In this document: piece after piece, positions 1-11,340 of the stretch
Layout of the letters: the number at the start of each line of letters is the position of its first letter
Position numbering within the stretch: the stretch's first letter is position 1
Source of the DNA: Marinomonas profundimaris
GTDB taxonomy: Bacteria; Pseudomonadota; Gammaproteobacteria; Pseudomonadales; Marinomonadaceae
DNA: 64,000 bases
Assembly (NCBI RefSeq): GCF_000508165.1
Contig: NZ_AYOZ01000008.1
Coordinates: forward strand, 1-64,000
Reading direction: 5' to 3'
Program-made: the position numbers and the translations under genes
Notes under the pieces: model-generated
Told to the model about the DNA's origin: nothing
Seen by the model: only the letters and a program-made list of their open reading frames with translations
Database searches by the model: none

Positions 1-29
1 GATGCTCTACCAACTGAGCTATAGCGGCA
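1..29 (-). tRNA. tRNA gene, partial (probably tRNA-Thr)
   Basis: Only the 5' part of a tRNA lies in the window, and the gene runs off the left edge. Read on the minus strand it begins TGCCGCTATAGCTCAGTTGG and matches the first 29 bases of the complete tRNA-Thr at 98-174 exactly. A second tRNA-Thr copy is therefore likely, but the anticodon is outside the window. Confidence 0.75.
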
Positions 30-97
30 AAATAAAAACAAAATCTTTTTTTATTTCTAATCTTTATATCTAAAGATAAGAAACTTTGACCAAAAAA

Positions 98-174
98 TGG
101 TGCCGCCACCAAGAGTCGAACTCGGGACCCTCTGATTACAAGTCAGATGCTCTACCAACTGAGCTATAGCGGCA
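98..174 (-). tRNA. tRNA-Thr (anticodon UGU)
   Basis: A complete cloverleaf reads on the minus strand. The acceptor stem TGCCGCT pairs with the 3' GGCGGCA, and the D arm contains AGCTCAGTTGGTAGAGC. The anticodon loop CTTGTAA gives anticodon TGT, the T arm holds GTTCGAGTC, and the CCA tail is encoded (98-100). It sits between a partial tRNA and tRNA-Pro, so the three were probably transcribed as one precursor from the tRNA-Pro side. Confidence 0.95.
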
Positions 175-187
175 TTTCTCAAATTTT

Positions 188-264
188 TGGTCGGGACGGC
201 AGGATTTGAACCTGCGACCACTAACACCCCATGCTAGTGCGCTACCAGGCTGCGCTACGCCCCG
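188..264 (-). tRNA. tRNA-Pro (anticodon GGG)
   Basis: Read on the minus strand this begins CGGGGCGTAGCGCAGCCTGG, a typical tRNA-Pro start. The anticodon stem CTAGC/GTTAG encloses the loop ATGGGGT, giving anticodon GGG for CCC codons. The T arm GGTTCAAATCC and an encoded CCA (188-190) follow. It is the first gene of the minus-strand tRNA group. A possible -10 box TATAGT at 307-312 followed by a GC-rich discriminator (about 290-300) lies upstream, but I see no good -35 box. Confidence 0.94.
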
Positions 265-499
265 ATGCAAACAGCAACACTGTCGCTGTCAGCGGGGGCG
301 TATATTACTATAACGAATTAAAAAGGGAAGAGTTTTATAAACTTTTTTTCAATTTAATCATGCATCTAGGATTTATTAGATAAACCGCTTAAGCATTGAT
401 CTAAATATCATTCTAGTTTGTTCACCGCGCACGTAACATTGATACTTGCACACATACTGGCAAACACAATTTAAACCCTATCCAAAACAGGCAGCAACA

Positions 500-530
500 A
501 AAAAGCCACCCTAAAACGGATGGCTTTTTC
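500..530 (-). terminator. Rho-independent terminator after ihfA
   Basis: On the minus strand the stem GCCATCC/GGGTGGC with loop GTTTTA is followed by a run of six T. It lies 14 bases past the ihfA stop and closes the thrS-to-ihfA gene group. The remaining 265-499 stretch holds only the upstream region of tRNA-Pro, and I see no gene in it. Confidence 0.85.
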
Positions 531-543
531 AAAAACAAAAACA

Positions 544-840
544 CTACTCTTGCATATAATCTTCTACTTTTGACTTGAGCTTTTGCCCTGGTCGAAAAGT
601 AACGACGGTACGCGCAGTAATTGGTATCTCTTCACCTGTCTTAGGATTTCGACCTGGGCGCTGACTCTTTTCACGCACTTCAAAATTACCAAAGCCTGAC
701 AACTTCACCTGCTGCCGCTCTATCAATGAATTGCGCACGACATCAAAAAAACCTTCAACTAAATCTTTTGAGTCTTTTTTACTCAGACCGATTGAATCCA
801 CTAAATTTTCAGCCAAGTCTGCTTTTGTCAACGATCCCAT
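544..840 (-). CDS. ihfA: Integration host factor subunit alpha
   Basis: This 98-residue protein is one half of the IHF heterodimer, a nucleoid protein that bends DNA sharply at specific sites and assists recombination, transcription and replication. The sequence shows the HU/IHF fold, with N-terminal helices carrying [10 protein letters not shown]. The DNA-binding arm has [20 protein letters not shown] and then the [18 protein letters not shown] hallmark with the intercalating proline. The length matches E. coli IhfA (99). The ribosome binding site AAGGGGG lies inside the end of pheT, 4 bases before the start, so it is the last gene of the pheST-ihfA unit, as in E. coli. Confidence 0.98.
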   Translation of the reverse strand: MGSLTKADLAENLVDSIGLSKKDSKDLVEGFFDVVRNSLIERQQVKLSGFGNFEVREKSQRPGRNPKTGEEIPITARTVVTFRPGQKLKSKVEDYMQE

Positions 841-844
841 AAAT

Positions 845-3229
845 CTACCCCCTTACAACGGCTCCTAACTGCTCAGACAACGCCGTAACAGTTTGCTCGA
901 CAGAGTTGTTCACTTCTTCATCACTAAGAGTGTGTGAAGGATGCTGCCACGTCAAGCCCAAAGCGACACTTTTTTTCGTATCATCAATACCTTGCCCTTG
1001 ATACACATCAAAAACCAAGACACCTTTGAACGCATCACCTGCAACTTCAGAAATCACTTTTTCCAGCGAACTAACCGGTACAGAGCGATCAACCAACAAC
1101 GCCAAATCACGACGAACCTCAGGAAAACGAGAAACCGCCTTATACTCCGGAAGCGTCGCATTTAACACCGCATTCAATGCGATATCAAAAACATAGATAG
1201 GTTGATTAGCGCCCAACACTTTAGACAACTGCGGATGAAGCTCACCCATCAGACCAACAAACACGCCATCCAGGTAAATATCTGCGGAACGCCCAGGATG
1301 AAGGAACTCACAACGAGATCGCTCATAAGTTGGCTGCCCACCATCATTTAGCGCAAACAATGCCTCCACATGAGCCTTTAAGTCATAAAAATCGACTTTT
1401 TCTGCGTTATGGTACCAAGCTTCTGAATCACGACTCCCCGCAATCAAACCTGAAATCTGCTCTTGCTGATCCAAGTCTGCTAAAGCTTCAACAGAACCAA
1501 TAAAGCGACGACCCGTTTCAAACAAACGAACGCGTGATTGCTGACGATTCTGGTTGTACAAATAAGCCTTAACAAGTCCTGGCAATAGACTTGGACGCAT
1601 CACACCCATATCAGCAGAAATAGGATTTGCTAATGGCACAGGCTCAATATTCGGTAAAAACTGCTTACTCAAATTAGGGTCAATGAAGCTATAAGTAACC
1701 GCCTCTTGGTAACCCTGTGACACCAAGGTTGAACGCAAAGCCTGAATGGCCACCTTACCCTCAGATAATGGCGTAAAATTCACCGCAGCCTGAGGCATAG
1801 AGGAAGGCAGGTTGTCATAACCGTAGATGCGAGCTACTTCCTCAATTAAATCTGCCTCTATCGCAATATCAAAACGATGAGAGGGTGATTTCGCCACCCA
1901 AACCTCATCAGTGACGTCGAGCATCTCTAAACCAAGACGTGTCAAAATATCGGTTACTAGGTCTTTATCGATAGACAAAGCCAAGTATTGATCTAGCTTT
2001 TTGCGGCGCAGCGTTACTACAGCAGCTTCAGGCAAAAAGGCGTCATGCACAGCGTGCGTAACTGGGCCAGCCTGGCCGCCAGCAATACTTAGCAGAAGCG
2101 CTGTTGCGCGCTCAATGGCTTTCTCTTGAAGCGTAGCATCCACACCACGCTCATAACGATGAGACGCATCCGTGTGCAAACCATATGAACGAGCCTTACC
2201 CGCCAATGCAAGTGGCGCAAAAAAAGCACTTTCTAGGAAGATATCTTGAGTTTCAGCATTTACCCCTGACCCTTCACCACCCATTACACCCGCAATGGCC
2301 AATGGCGCCTTATCGTCAGCGATAAGCAGCGTGTCTTCACGAAGTGCAATCTTCTGCCCATCCAACAAGACAATTTTTTCGCCCTCAGTCGCCATGCGCA
2401 CAACAATAGAGCCAGACAAATTCGCCAAATCAAACGCGTGCATTGGTTGACCCAATTCGATCATCACATAATTGGTGATATCTACAATTGGATCGATAGA
2501 ACGTATACCACTGCGACGAAGCTTTTCAACCATCCACAATGGAGATTGCGCCTTGACATTTACACCGCGAATCACACGACCAAGATAGCGAGAACAAGCC
2601 TCCCCCGCATCGACACGGACCGGAAAAACATCATCAATCGAAGCAATCGAAGCCACAATATCTACTGGCGTAACATCTGTCTTATTCAACACGCCCACTT
2701 CACGCGCCAAACCCGCCAAACTCAAACAATCACTACGGTTTGGCGTTAGATCGACATCAATAATGCTGTCATCAAGATCCAAAAAGGCACGAAAATTTTC
2801 ACCGACCTTCGCGATAGAAGGCAATTCCATGATGCCATCATGGTCATCACTTAAACCTAATTCAGACGCTGAACAAAGCATTCCAAAAGATTCAACCTGG
2901 CGTAACTTAGCCTTTTTGATTTTGAAATCCGCGCCTAGCAGGGCCCCTATTTTTGCAAATGGAATCTTAATGCCTGGACGCGCATTCGGTGCACCACAAA
3001 CTACCTGAAAGACATCTGAACCATCAGACACCTGACAAACTTGAAGCTTATCCGCATTTGGATGAGGCTCAGCACTTACAATCTCACCAACCACCACACC
3101 GGAAAATTCAGACGCAACCGGCAAAACCTCATCAACTTCAAGGCCAGCCATCGTTATTTGAGCAACCAAGTCGTCACTACTAATATCTGGATTGACCCAT
3201 TCTCTTAGCCAATTCTCACTAATTTTCAT
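845..3229 (-). CDS. pheT: Phenylalanyl-tRNA synthetase beta subunit
   Basis: This is the large subunit of the alpha2-beta2 enzyme that charges tRNA-Phe. It carries the B3/B4 editing domain that clears Tyr-tRNA-Phe. The 794 residues agree with E. coli PheT (795). Visible in order are an EMAP/OB tRNA-binding domain (about residues 40-150, with [13 protein letters not shown]), the B3/B4 domain (about 210-390, ending [10 protein letters not shown]), the B5 domain (about 400-475) and a catalytic-like module ([10 protein letters not shown]). A C-terminal FDX-ACB anticodon-binding domain contains [15 protein letters not shown]. It begins 22 bases after pheS and ends 4 bases before ihfA, consistent with one operon. 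Confidence 0.98.
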   Translation of the reverse strand: MKISENWLREWVNPDISSDDLVAQITMAGLEVDEVLPVASEFSGVVVGEIVSAEPHPNADKLQVCQVSDGSDVFQVVCGAPNARPGIKIPFAKIGALLGADFKIKKAKLRQVESFGMLCSASELGLSDDHDGIMELPSIAKVGENFRAFLDLDDSIIDVDLTPNRSDCLSLAGLAREVGVLNKTDVTPVDIVASIASIDDVFPVRVDAGEACSRYLGRVIRGVNVKAQSPLWMVEKLRRSGIRSIDPIVDITNYVMIELGQPMHAFDLANLSGSIVVRMATEGEKIVLLDGQKIALREDTLLIADDKAPLAIAGVMGGEGSGVNAETQDIFLESAFFAPLALAGKARSYGLHTDASHRYERGVDATLQEKAIERATALLLSIAGGQAGPVTHAVHDAFLPEAAVVTLRRKKLDQYLALSIDKDLVTDILTRLGLEMLDVTDEVWVAKSPSHRFDIAIEADLIEEVARIYGYDNLPSSMPQAAVNFTPLSEGKVAIQALRSTLVSQGYQEAVTYSFIDPNLSKQFLPNIEPVPLANPISADMGVMRPSLLPGLVKAYLYNQNRQQSRVRLFETGRRFIGSVEALADLDQQEQISGLIAGSRDSEAWYHNAEKVDFYDLKAHVEALFALNDGGQPTYERSRCEFLHPGRSADIYLDGVFVGLMGELHPQLSKVLGANQPIYVFDIALNAVLNATLPEYKAVSRFPEVRRDLALLVDRSVPVSSLEKVISEVAGDAFKGVLVFDVYQGQGIDDTKKSVALGLTWQHPSHTLSDEEVNNSVEQTVTALSEQLGAVVRG

Positions 3230-3251
3230 AAAAACACCCTAGGTCGACTGG

Positions 3252-4247
<996 letters not shown>

Positions 4248-4256
4248 TTACACACT

Positions 4257-4298
4257 CCAAAAAATAAAATAGGGGAAGAACCATTGGCTCTTCCCCTA
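4257..4298 (-). terminator. Attenuator-like hairpin before pheS
   Basis: A perfect 10-bp stem, TAGGGGAAGA/TCTTCCCCTA with a 9-base loop, is followed on the minus strand by the T-rich run TATTTTATTTTTT, which leads straight into the pheS ribosome binding site. It lies between rplT and pheS, where E. coli has the pheM leader and attenuator. I cannot find a Phe-rich leader peptide ahead of it. It may act as a partial terminator or an attenuator with another trigger. Confidence 0.7.
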
Positions 4299-4376
4299 TC
4301 AAAGACTGCATTGAGTGCTTCGCTCTATTAAGATCAAATCTTTCAAGATCGAATCACCCTAAGGCTACGTCAGAAA

Positions 4377-4733
4377 TTAAGCCAAGCTTGCTTTCGCTTT
4401 TTCAACGATAGCAGCAAAAACTTCTTTCTCGTACACAGCTAGGTCAGCCAAAACCTTACGGTCAATTTCAATTGCTGCTTTTTTCAAGCCAGCAATGAAA
4501 CGGCTGTAAGAAAGACCATTGATACGTGCAGCAGCGTTAATACGAGCAATCCACAAAGCGCGGAATTGACGTTTACGCTGGCGACGGTCACGGTACTGAT
4601 ACTGACCAGCTTTGATAACAGCTTGTTTAGCTACACGAAATACACGGCTACGTGCACCGTAGTAACCTTTAGCTTGCTTTAAAATCTTCTTGTGACGGCG
4701 ACGAGCCTGAACACCACGTTTTACGCGAGGCAT
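4377..4733 (-). CDS. rplT: 50S ribosomal protein L20
   Basis: This 118-residue basic protein binds 23S rRNA early in 50S assembly. In E. coli it also represses translation of its own rpmI-rplT message. The sequence follows the family from the start: [19 protein letters not shown], then the [23 protein letters not shown] core and [24 protein letters not shown]. The length matches E. coli (118). It lies downstream of rpmI and infC in the usual order, and expression is probably coupled to those genes. Confidence 0.98.
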   Translation of the reverse strand: MPRVKRGVQARRRHKKILKQAKGYYGARSRVFRVAKQAVIKAGQYQYRDRRQRKRQFRALWIARINAAARINGLSYSRFIAGLKKAAIEIDRKVLADLAVYEKEVFAAIVEKAKASLA

Positions 4734-4780
4734 AATATAAACCTTATACTAATAAATTAATGAACTAAAAAAATCGAGAC

Positions 4781-4975
4781 TTAGATGTATGGCAACATGC
4801 GTACAATTAACGCTTTGTCGCTTTGCGCAATCTGGTTCATAGAACGAAGATGACGCTTACGCTTAGTCGATTTCTTAGTCAAAATATGACTAGTATGAGA
4901 CTGCTTATGCTTAAAACCATTCGCGGTACGTTTGAAGCGCTTAGCTGCGCCACTGTGTGACTTAATTTTGGACAT
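4781..4975 (-). CDS. rpmI: 50S ribosomal protein L35
   Basis: This 64-residue, strongly basic protein is a late-binding component of the large subunit. It reads [20 protein letters not shown] and contains [20 protein letters not shown], the family hallmark, ending with MLPYI. The E. coli protein has 65 residues. It lies between infC and rplT, 47 bases before rplT, in the order conserved in most bacteria. Confidence 0.98.
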   Translation of the reverse strand: MSKIKSHSGAAKRFKRTANGFKHKQSHTSHILTKKSTKRKRHLRSMNQIAQSDKALIVRMLPYI

Positions 4976-5066
4976 GATAAAACCACTCTCGCATTCGTTA
5001 ATGTTAGTGTAATTTCTTAATGAAGTGACTTTTAAGACAGCGCCTTTAAAGCCACCCTATTTAAAA

Positions 5067-5600
5067 TTACTTCTTCTTTTTGGGGCCTAGCACCATCGTC
5101 AATTGACGACCTTCCATTTTCGCGGCTTGCTCTACTGCACCATATTCCTCTAAGTCTAAAGCGACTCGATTCATAAGCTGCATGCCAAGCTCCTGATGGG
5201 CCATTTCACGACCACGGTATCGCAATGACACCTTGGCCTTATCCCCGCCTTCAAGGAAACGTATCAGGTTGCGGAGTTTTACCTGATAATCCCCTTCCTC
5301 CGTCCCTGGACGGAATTTCATTTCTTTAACCTGGATCTGCTTCGCATTTTTCTTCTGAGCCGCTTTCGCTTTCTTAAGCTCAAAAATGTGCTTACCGTAG
5401 TCCATGATTTTGCAAACAATCGGATCAGAATCAGCAATTTGCACAAGGTCAAGCGTCGCATCCTGTGCTGCTTTAAGTGCCTCTTCAAGCGAGACAACGC
5501 CAACTTGTTCACCGTCTACAGCAATTAAGCGCACTTCGGTTGCTCGAATGTTCTCGTTGATTAGAGGGCGCTGCTTACTAGCTGTACGCCCACGATTCAT
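5067..5600 (-). CDS. infC: Translation initiation factor IF-3
   Basis: IF-3 binds the 30S subunit, keeps 50S away and checks the start codon and initiator tRNA. The 177 residues include the N-terminal domain ([23 protein letters not shown], about 20-75). A lysine-rich linker and the C-terminal domain with [19 protein letters not shown] and [20 protein letters not shown] follow, and it ends GPKKKK. The start read here is ATG with an AAAGG ribosome binding site 8 bases after the thrS stop. E. coli uses AUU for autoregulation, so that control may be absent here. Confidence 0.97.
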   Translation of the reverse strand: MNRGRTASKQRPLINENIRATEVRLIAVDGEQVGVVSLEEALKAAQDATLDLVQIADSDPIVCKIMDYGKHIFELKKAKAAQKKNAKQIQVKEMKFRPGTEEGDYQVKLRNLIRFLEGGDKAKVSLRYRGREMAHQELGMQLMNRVALDLEEYGAVEQAAKMEGRQLTMVLGPKKKK

Positions 5601-5608
5601 ATTACCTT

Positions 5609-7546
5609 TTATAGTATTATCTCCATTTCTTGTTTACGGCTACGGCGAGCAACTTCACTTCGAAGCAAATCTTCAAAATCAGAAATACTCATCACTCCAA
5701 GATCTTCACCAGCACGAGTTCGAACAGCAACCTGTTCCTGCTCGACCTCTTTATCGCCAACAACGATCATATATGGTACTCGTTGAAGAGTATGCTCGCG
5801 AATTTTAAACCCGATCTTCTCGTTTCTCAAGTCAAGTTTTGCTCTAAAGCCATTTGAATTTAATCTTTTTGCCAAATCAGAACAATAATCTGCCTGACGA
5901 TCTGTAATGTTCATGATAACAACTTGTTCAGGCGCAAGCCAGACCGGAAATGCACCTTCTGTATCTTCGATCAAAATACCAATAAAACGCTCAAGTGAAC
6001 CCACTATCGCTCTATGCAGCATAACAGGCGTTTGACGAGAGCCATCTTCAGACACATATTGAGCACCCAAGCGAGTCGGCATAGAAAAATCAACTTGAAT
6101 AGTGCCACACTGCCAAACACGACCGATTGCATCTTTCAAAGAAAACTCTATTTTAGGCCCGTAGAAAGCCCCCTCTCCTGGTAACTCTTCCCAGTCAAGC
6201 CCAGCCGAATTTAATGCATCAGCCAAAGCCTTCTCAGACTTATCCCAAACCTCATCGGAACCTACACGCTGTTCAGGGCGAGTAGATAAGCGATAAATAA
6301 TATTATCAAAACCGAAGTCAGCATAAACCTCATGCAACAGGTCGATAAATTCAGACACTTCTTGCTGAATCTGACCTTCTGTTACAAAGATATGACCATC
6401 ATCCTGTACGAAATTACGTACGCGCATAATACCATGCAACGCACCTGATGGTTCATTTCGGTGACAAGAACCGAATTCAGCCATACGAAACGGCAAATCG
6501 CGGTAACTTTTTAAGCCTTGATTGTACACCTGGATATGGCAAGGGCAGTTCATCGGCTTAACTGCGTAATCACGATTTTCAGAATGCGTTGTAAACATAT
6601 TCTCGTGATATTTACCCCAGTGCCCAGATTTCTCCCAAAGCACACGATCGACAATTTGCGGCGTCTTAACTTCTTGATAATTATTATCAAGCTGCTTTTG
6701 TCGCATATATTGCTCTACAGCCTGATACAAACGCCATCCTTTAGGATGCCAAAACACCATACCTGGCGCTTCTTCTTGCACATGGAATAGATCTAACTTT
6801 TTACCCAGCTTACGATGATCGCGCTTTTCAGCCTCTTCTATACGTGTCAAATAACCTTTCAGTTCTTTTTTATCATTCCAAGCCGTGCCGTAAATGCGCT
6901 GCAGCATTTCATTATTTGAGTCACCACGCCAATAAGCACCCGCCAATTTTGTTAGCTTAAAGTGGCGCAACACTCTTGTATTAGGAACGTGTGGGCCACG
7001 ACACATATCTGTGTATTCTTCGTGAACATACAAACCCACTTCTTTTACCGATTCATCCATGTCATCGATTAGGGAAACTTTATACGTTTCTCCTCGATCA
7101 ACAAACTGCTGGCGAGCGTCGGCAATAGGCGTCATTTTTTTAACTACGTCATAATCCGTTTTAACCAACTCACCAATGCGTTTTTCAATAGCCGCTAAAT
7201 CATCTGGCGTAAAAGGACGCTCATAAGCGATATCGTAATAAAAACCTTCATCTATCACAGGACCGATGGCCATCTGTGCTGTTGGATAAAGTTGTTTAAC
7301 AGCATGACCAACAAGGTGAGCAAAAGAGTGGCGAATAATCTCGACACCATCCGCGTCTTTTCCTGTAACGATACTTAATTCAGCATCATCAGAAATCAAT
7401 TCACAGGCATCTACCAGTCGACCATTGATACGACCTGCCACAGTCGCCTTAGCAAGACCTGGCCCGATATCTTCGGCCACTTGCATAACAGTAACAGAGT
7501 TTGAAAAAGAACGTTGGCTGCCATCAGGCAAAGTAATTACAGGCAT
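5609..7546 (-). CDS. thrS: Threonyl-tRNA synthetase
   Basis: This class II synthetase charges tRNA-Thr. Its 645 residues (E. coli 642) show an N-terminal TGS domain ([14 protein letters not shown]). The editing domain follows with the zinc-type site [16 protein letters not shown], and the SAD region has [21 protein letters not shown]. The catalytic core carries the zinc ligands of [10 protein letters not shown] and the motif FVQDDGHIF, with a C-terminal anticodon-binding domain. An AGGGG ribosome binding site precedes the start. It is the first gene of the translation cluster. E. coli ThrS represses its own mRNA through anticodon mimics, and I did not find a convincing equivalent in the upstream 200 bases. 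Confidence 0.98.
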   Translation of the reverse strand: MPVITLPDGSQRSFSNSVTVMQVAEDIGPGLAKATVAGRINGRLVDACELISDDAELSIVTGKDADGVEIIRHSFAHLVGHAVKQLYPTAQMAIGPVIDEGFYYDIAYERPFTPDDLAAIEKRIGELVKTDYDVVKKMTPIADARQQFVDRGETYKVSLIDDMDESVKEVGLYVHEEYTDMCRGPHVPNTRVLRHFKLTKLAGAYWRGDSNNEMLQRIYGTAWNDKKELKGYLTRIEEAEKRDHRKLGKKLDLFHVQEEAPGMVFWHPKGWRLYQAVEQYMRQKQLDNNYQEVKTPQIVDRVLWEKSGHWGKYHENMFTTHSENRDYAVKPMNCPCHIQVYNQGLKSYRDLPFRMAEFGSCHRNEPSGALHGIMRVRNFVQDDGHIFVTEGQIQQEVSEFIDLLHEVYADFGFDNIIYRLSTRPEQRVGSDEVWDKSEKALADALNSAGLDWEELPGEGAFYGPKIEFSLKDAIGRVWQCGTIQVDFSMPTRLGAQYVSEDGSRQTPVMLHRAIVGSLERFIGILIEDTEGAFPVWLAPEQVVIMNITDRQADYCSDLAKRLNSNGFRAKLDLRNEKIGFKIREHTLQRVPYMIVVGDKEVEQEQVAVRTRAGEDLGVMSISDFEDLLRSEVARRSRKQEMEIIL

Positions 7547-7783
7547 TTTATTCCCCTATCGGAGTCAGTGGTGCTCCATACTAAAGAGCACATGTAAATT
7601 TCAGCGCATAAAATATCATTTTTCGATAATTCATGCGAATCAAATTTAAATAACGACTTTAAGTCCGCAGAATGGTCATCCACAAAAATCAAGCCATATT
7701 TCTCACGTTCAGCCATAGACATTCTCTGCATGCAGAGTAAAATTAGCATCCGTTTCACAAAGACTTCATTGAATAAAAAACCT

Positions 7784-8410
7784 ATGGATTTTAATAATCT
7801 TGACGACTACTGCATTGAGACAACTCAATCAGAACCAGACCTGTTAATCGAGTTGGTGGAAAAAACCTATTCGGATATGGGCTACCCAAACAAGTTATCA
7901 GGAAAAACCATTGGTCGCACCTTGAAACTTCTAGCAAAAATAGCTCAACCTAAACGAGCCCTCGAAATTGGCATGTTTACCGGCTACTCAGCTTTATCGA
8001 TAGCGGAAGGCATGCAAACTGAGGGCGAGCTCATTTGCTGTGAAACCAATCCTAGAGCGATTGAATTTGCGCAGTCTTTTTTTGATCGCAGCGAACACGG
8101 CAAGAAAATCAAACCGATTTTCGGCCCCGCTCTCGATACAATACAATCCCTTGAAGGGGAATTCGACTTTGTCTTTATCGATGCTGATAAACGCAACTAT
8201 CTGAACTATTATGAAGCAGTATTACCGCTTGTTAGATCCGGTGGCCTTATCATTATTGATAACTCTCTATGGCAAGGGCGAGTTCTTGACCCAAAAGAAA
8301 ACAGCGACATCGCTGTCAACGAAGTCAATCGCTTAATTGCGAAAGACAAGCGAGTTGAGAACGTTCATTTGAATGTTCGTGACGGTCTCAATATCGTCGT
8401 AAAACACTAA
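7784..8410 (+). CDS. SAM-dependent O-methyltransferase (CCoAOMT-like family)
   Basis: This is a class I methyltransferase of the caffeoyl-CoA/catechol O-methyltransferase type, expected to move a methyl group from SAM to a small hydroxylated substrate. I cannot name the substrate. SAM-binding motif I reads ALEIGMFTGYSALSIAEGM. An acidic residue follows at ICCETNPRA, and the metal-binding region FDFVFIDADKRNYLNYYE and then IIIDNSLWQGRV are present. I chose the ATG at 7784 (208 aa, MDFNNLDDYC) because the homologous part begins there. An ATG at 7730 would add 18 residues. It is transcribed away from thrS and stands alone. Confidence 0.85.
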   Translation: MDFNNLDDYCIETTQSEPDLLIELVEKTYSDMGYPNKLSGKTIGRTLKLLAKIAQPKRALEIGMFTGYSALSIAEGMQTEGELICCETNPRAIEFAQSFFDRSEHGKKIKPIFGPALDTIQSLEGEFDFVFIDADKRNYLNYYEAVLPLVRSGGLIIIDNSLWQGRVLDPKENSDIAVNEVNRLIAKDKRVENVHLNVRDGLNIVVKH

Positions 8411-8426
8411 TCCCATTTCTTATAAA

Positions 8427-8462
8427 CCCCATTCGCCTTTGGGTAACCTCAGGCGAATGGGG
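8427..8462. repeat. Long inverted repeat between the methyltransferase and GIY-YIG genes
   Basis: CCCCATTCGCC (8427-8437) and GGCGAATGGGG (8452-8462) form a perfect 11-bp stem with a 14-base loop. It lies 16 bases after the methyltransferase stop. No T run follows on the plus strand, so a terminator role is possible but not shown. On the minus strand the following sequence is GTTTATAAG. Confidence 0.7.
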
Positions 8463-8504
8463 CTTATGTGCTATTAAAAAGATATTACGCAAGAGGCAAC
8501 GATT

Positions 8505-9206
8505 TTGGTCGTTTTTAAAATCACAAACAACATCTCTGGGAAGCACTACATTGGTACTTCTTTTAATAGCGGCTTTCAACGATTCGAGCAATACGTTGAA
8601 GCCGCTAATGAAGGCCTAGACTTCCCTTTATACAATGACATTAGGGAGAATGGCATTGAAGCATTTGCAGTTGAAGAGCTATTTGAAACGAGCGACAAAC
8701 AAGAGCTGTATGAGCTAGAAACAGATTACATCTCGATCTACAACGGTGAAAGCTTACGCGGCTATAAAATTGCACAAACAGCTGAAAAAGCAACAAACTT
8801 GAATTTAGGCAAAAAAGCACTTTTTGACGCCAACGGCGTATCGACAGCAGAACAGCCTAAAAAAACAAGAAAAGCAGCAGTAAAAAAAACCGTTGAGCTC
8901 CCAAAAAAAACACTTGAGCCAGCACCAACCGCTCAATCCTTCTTCGGCGAGCTCATCGGTGAAGAGCGATTAGATGTCCCAGCAACCGCAATACAAACTG
9001 AGACAAAAAAAGCGCCTGCACGCACAAAAAGTAAAGCCAGCATTCAAAAAATGCTAAATGAAGCCGAAAGAGTTTCAAAAAAAGAACGTGAAGACAAATT
9101 GAAGTCCCAACAACAAGCCGAGGCCGAAGAAATGGCCCTTATCATGGCAAAAATTGATGTGACCTCAAAATCTGCAACTTCAGCGTTTCGCCGTAAAAAA
9201 GCCTAA
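8505..9206 (+). CDS. GIY-YIG domain protein with long charged tail
   Basis: Residues 1-90 form a GIY-YIG nuclease-type domain. VVFKITN stands for the GIY strand, KHYIGTS is the YIG strand, QRF holds the expected arginine, LYNDIRENGIEAF is a conserved helix and ELYELETDYI supplies the catalytic-type glutamate. The tyrosine of GIY is replaced by phenylalanine. The rest (about 100-233) is lysine-, alanine- and glutamate-rich, probably disordered, with a possible coiled coil near KMLNEAERVSKKER. The start is TTG with an AGAGG site. Its role is unknown. The N-terminal layout resembles homing or intron nucleases, but I see no intron. Confidence 0.75.
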   Translation: MVVFKITNNISGKHYIGTSFNSGFQRFEQYVEAANEGLDFPLYNDIRENGIEAFAVEELFETSDKQELYELETDYISIYNGESLRGYKIAQTAEKATNLNLGKKALFDANGVSTAEQPKKTRKAAVKKTVELPKKTLEPAPTAQSFFGELIGEERLDVPATAIQTETKKAPARTKSKASIQKMLNEAERVSKKEREDKLKSQQQAEAEEMALIMAKIDVTSKSATSAFRRKKA

Positions 9207-9218
9207 TCTAAAAACACA

Positions 9219-9256
9219 AAAAAGCCCAGTTAATAAAAATTAACTGGGCTTTTTTA
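9219..9256. terminator. Bidirectional terminator between GIY-YIG gene and DAHP synthase
   Basis: A perfect 11-bp stem, AGCCCAGTTAA (9223-9233) and TTAACTGGGCT (9240-9250), has A-rich sequence before it and TTTTTT after it. It serves both converging genes. Confidence 0.93.
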
Positions 9257-9275
9257 ATGCCTATAAAAAGGAAAT

Positions 9276-10622
9276 CTACATCCTTGCCTTTTTAAGCGTT
9301 TCTGAAATCATGAACGCCAACTCTAAAGATTGATCCGCATTTAAACGAGGATCACAATGCGTATGGTAGCGGTCTGCTAGATCCGCCTCTGTCACCTCAA
9401 AGGCACCACCCACACACTCCGTTACATTTTGACCCGTCATTTCAAAATGCACACCGCCAGCATAAGTCCCTTCTGCATTATGAACTTGGAAAAATTGTTG
9501 GACCTCTTTAAGCACATCGTCGACACGGCGAGTTTTATAGCCCGTTGACGCCTTAACAGTATTTCCGTGCATTGGATCACTACTCCAAACGACATGCTTA
9601 CCTTCTTTCTGAATCGCCTGAATAAGCTTAGGCATACCATCCTCAACCTTATCCGCGCCCATACGCACAATAACATTTAAACGACCAGGTTCATTATCTG
9701 GGTTTAGCACATCACACAAGCGCACAAGATCCTCTGGATCCATTGACGGGCCAGCCTTAACGCCAATAGGGTTCTTAACACCACGCAAAAATTCAACATG
9801 CGCCCCATCAAGCTGGCGAGTGCGGTCACCAATCCAAAGCATGTGCGCCGAACAATCGTACCAATCCCCTGTCAAACTATCTTGACGCGTTAAAGCTTGC
9901 TCATATGGCAATAACAAAGCTTCATGAGAAGTATAAAAATCTGTTTCCTTCAATTGCTCCAAGCCAGGACCAATACCGCACGCTTCCATAAACTGCAAAG
10001 CATCATCAATTTTTCCAGCAACACCCTGAAAACGATCACCCGCTGGACTGGAGTTTAAAAAATCCAAATTCCATTGGTGGACTTGATGCAAGTCCGCAAA
10101 GCCACCCTGAGCAAATGCCCTTAGTAAATTCATGGTAGAAGCACTTTGATTATACACCTGCACTAAACGATCAGGATCAGGCACCCTAGCTTTTTCAGTA
10201 AACTCAATGCCATTAATAATATCGCCGCGATAACTCGGCAACTCAATACCATTTATAATTTCCGAACCAGCAGATCTAGGCTTGGCAAACTGCCCCGCCA
10301 TACGACCGACTTTCACTACAGGACACTTACCCGCATAGGTAAGCACCACGGCCATTTGCAACATAACCTTAAATGTATCTCGGATATTATTCGCATGGAA
10401 TTCCGCAAAACTTTCAGCGCAATCACCACCCTGAAGCAAAAATGACTGCCCATTCGCCACTTGAGCCAATGCCCCCTTAAGCTGACGAGCCTCTCCAGCA
10501 AAAACCAGAGGAGGCATTTTTCCTAATGTACTCTCTACTTGAGCCAGATGCCTCGCATCAGGATAAATCGGCTGCTGTAGCGCCGTTTTTTCTCTCCAGC
10601 TTGTCGGTTCCCACTGCTTCAT
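9276..10622 (-). CDS. Type II DAHP synthase (3-deoxy-7-phosphoheptulonate synthase)
   Basis: This enzyme joins phosphoenolpyruvate and erythrose 4-phosphate in the first step of the shikimate pathway. The 448 residues belong to the type II (plant-like) class, which is unrelated in sequence to E. coli AroFGH. Seen here are the N-terminal [19 protein letters not shown], the metal and substrate motifs [14 protein letters not shown] and [12 protein letters not shown], then [17 protein letters not shown]. The conserved [17 protein letters not shown]-like ECVGGAFEV and [14 protein letters not shown] complete the family pattern. It is followed upstream by an XRE/cupin regulator, 41 bases away, which may be cotranscribed. 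Confidence 0.95.
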   Translation of the reverse strand: MKQWEPTSWREKTALQQPIYPDARHLAQVESTLGKMPPLVFAGEARQLKGALAQVANGQSFLLQGGDCAESFAEFHANNIRDTFKVMLQMAVVLTYAGKCPVVKVGRMAGQFAKPRSAGSEIINGIELPSYRGDIINGIEFTEKARVPDPDRLVQVYNQSASTMNLLRAFAQGGFADLHQVHQWNLDFLNSSPAGDRFQGVAGKIDDALQFMEACGIGPGLEQLKETDFYTSHEALLLPYEQALTRQDSLTGDWYDCSAHMLWIGDRTRQLDGAHVEFLRGVKNPIGVKAGPSMDPEDLVRLCDVLNPDNEPGRLNVIVRMGADKVEDGMPKLIQAIQKEGKHVVWSSDPMHGNTVKASTGYKTRRVDDVLKEVQQFFQVHNAEGTYAGGVHFEMTGQNVTECVGGAFEVTEADLADRYHTHCDPRLNADQSLELAFMISETLKKARM

Positions 10623-10663
10623 ATCTTTTACAACCTTTTAAACTCATCGTTTTTAACTATTAA

Positions 10664-11275
10664 TTAACGAGCAACAACCCAGAGTATCTCTGCATCTTTT
10701 ACAGACAAAGAAACCACCGCGTGCCCCATAGTGGCATCATAATACACACTATCACCCTCTTTTAACTCAACCGGCTCATAAAGCTCTGTGAAAAAGCTAA
10801 CCTTACCTTGTAAAACCAACAAAAACTCCTCACCGTCATGGCGAACCCACTCTTTAAATTCACCAAAAGACCGCGCCCTAACTTTCGTTTTAAAGGGCAC
10901 CATTTTTTTACGACTAATAGAATAATTTAACAGCTCGTGCTCGTAAGTCGCGGTTGGGTGTGGCTCCCCCTTCCCTTTACGAGTAATATCCCTGCGACCA
11001 GCAATGGAATGCTCGCTCGCCTCTACAAACAACTGAGGCAAATCCATTTCAAGCCCATTAATCAGTTTCTGAACAATGGTAAAGCTGGGCGAGACTTGAT
11101 CATTTTCAATTTTTGATAGCGTCGAGCGCGCAATCCCTGTTCTTTTCCCAACCTCCTCAAGCGTCCAACCTTTAGCAAGGCGAATCTCTTTTACTCGTTT
11201 ACCAAGCTCCAACGGCTCAACAAAACGGTCAGGATCTGACGCTGTGGCTGTTTCTAATGACGGACGACTAACCAT
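10664..11275 (-). CDS. XRE-family regulator with C-terminal cupin domain
   Basis: This 203-residue transcription factor has a helix-turn-helix at about 28-80 (VKEIRLAKGWTLEEVGKRTG, then IARSTLSKIENDQVSPSF). A C-terminal cupin sensor domain follows at about 130-203 (WVRHDGEEFLLVLQGKVSF and LKEGDSVYYDATMGHAVV). HTH-cupin proteins of this type often control amino acid, polyamine or detoxification genes, with a small molecule bound in the cupin. The target here is unknown. It reads toward the DAHP synthase gene and may be in the same unit. Confidence 0.88.
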   Translation of the reverse strand: MVSRPSLETATASDPDRFVEPLELGKRVKEIRLAKGWTLEEVGKRTGIARSTLSKIENDQVSPSFTIVQKLINGLEMDLPQLFVEASEHSIAGRRDITRKGKGEPHPTATYEHELLNYSISRKKMVPFKTKVRARSFGEFKEWVRHDGEEFLLVLQGKVSFFTELYEPVELKEGDSVYYDATMGHAVVSLSVKDAEILWVVAR

Positions 11276-11340
11276 ACTTCCTCAACACATCTTCTATGAA
11301 AGAATAACCCTAAAACAAACAACAAGAGAGCCAAAAAACA

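Noticed and set aside
7537-7758. Minus-strand frame of 73 codons ahead of thrS
   Set aside because: It overlaps the thrS start and the methyltransferase 5' region, lacks a clear ribosome site and has no family look. More likely leader sequence.
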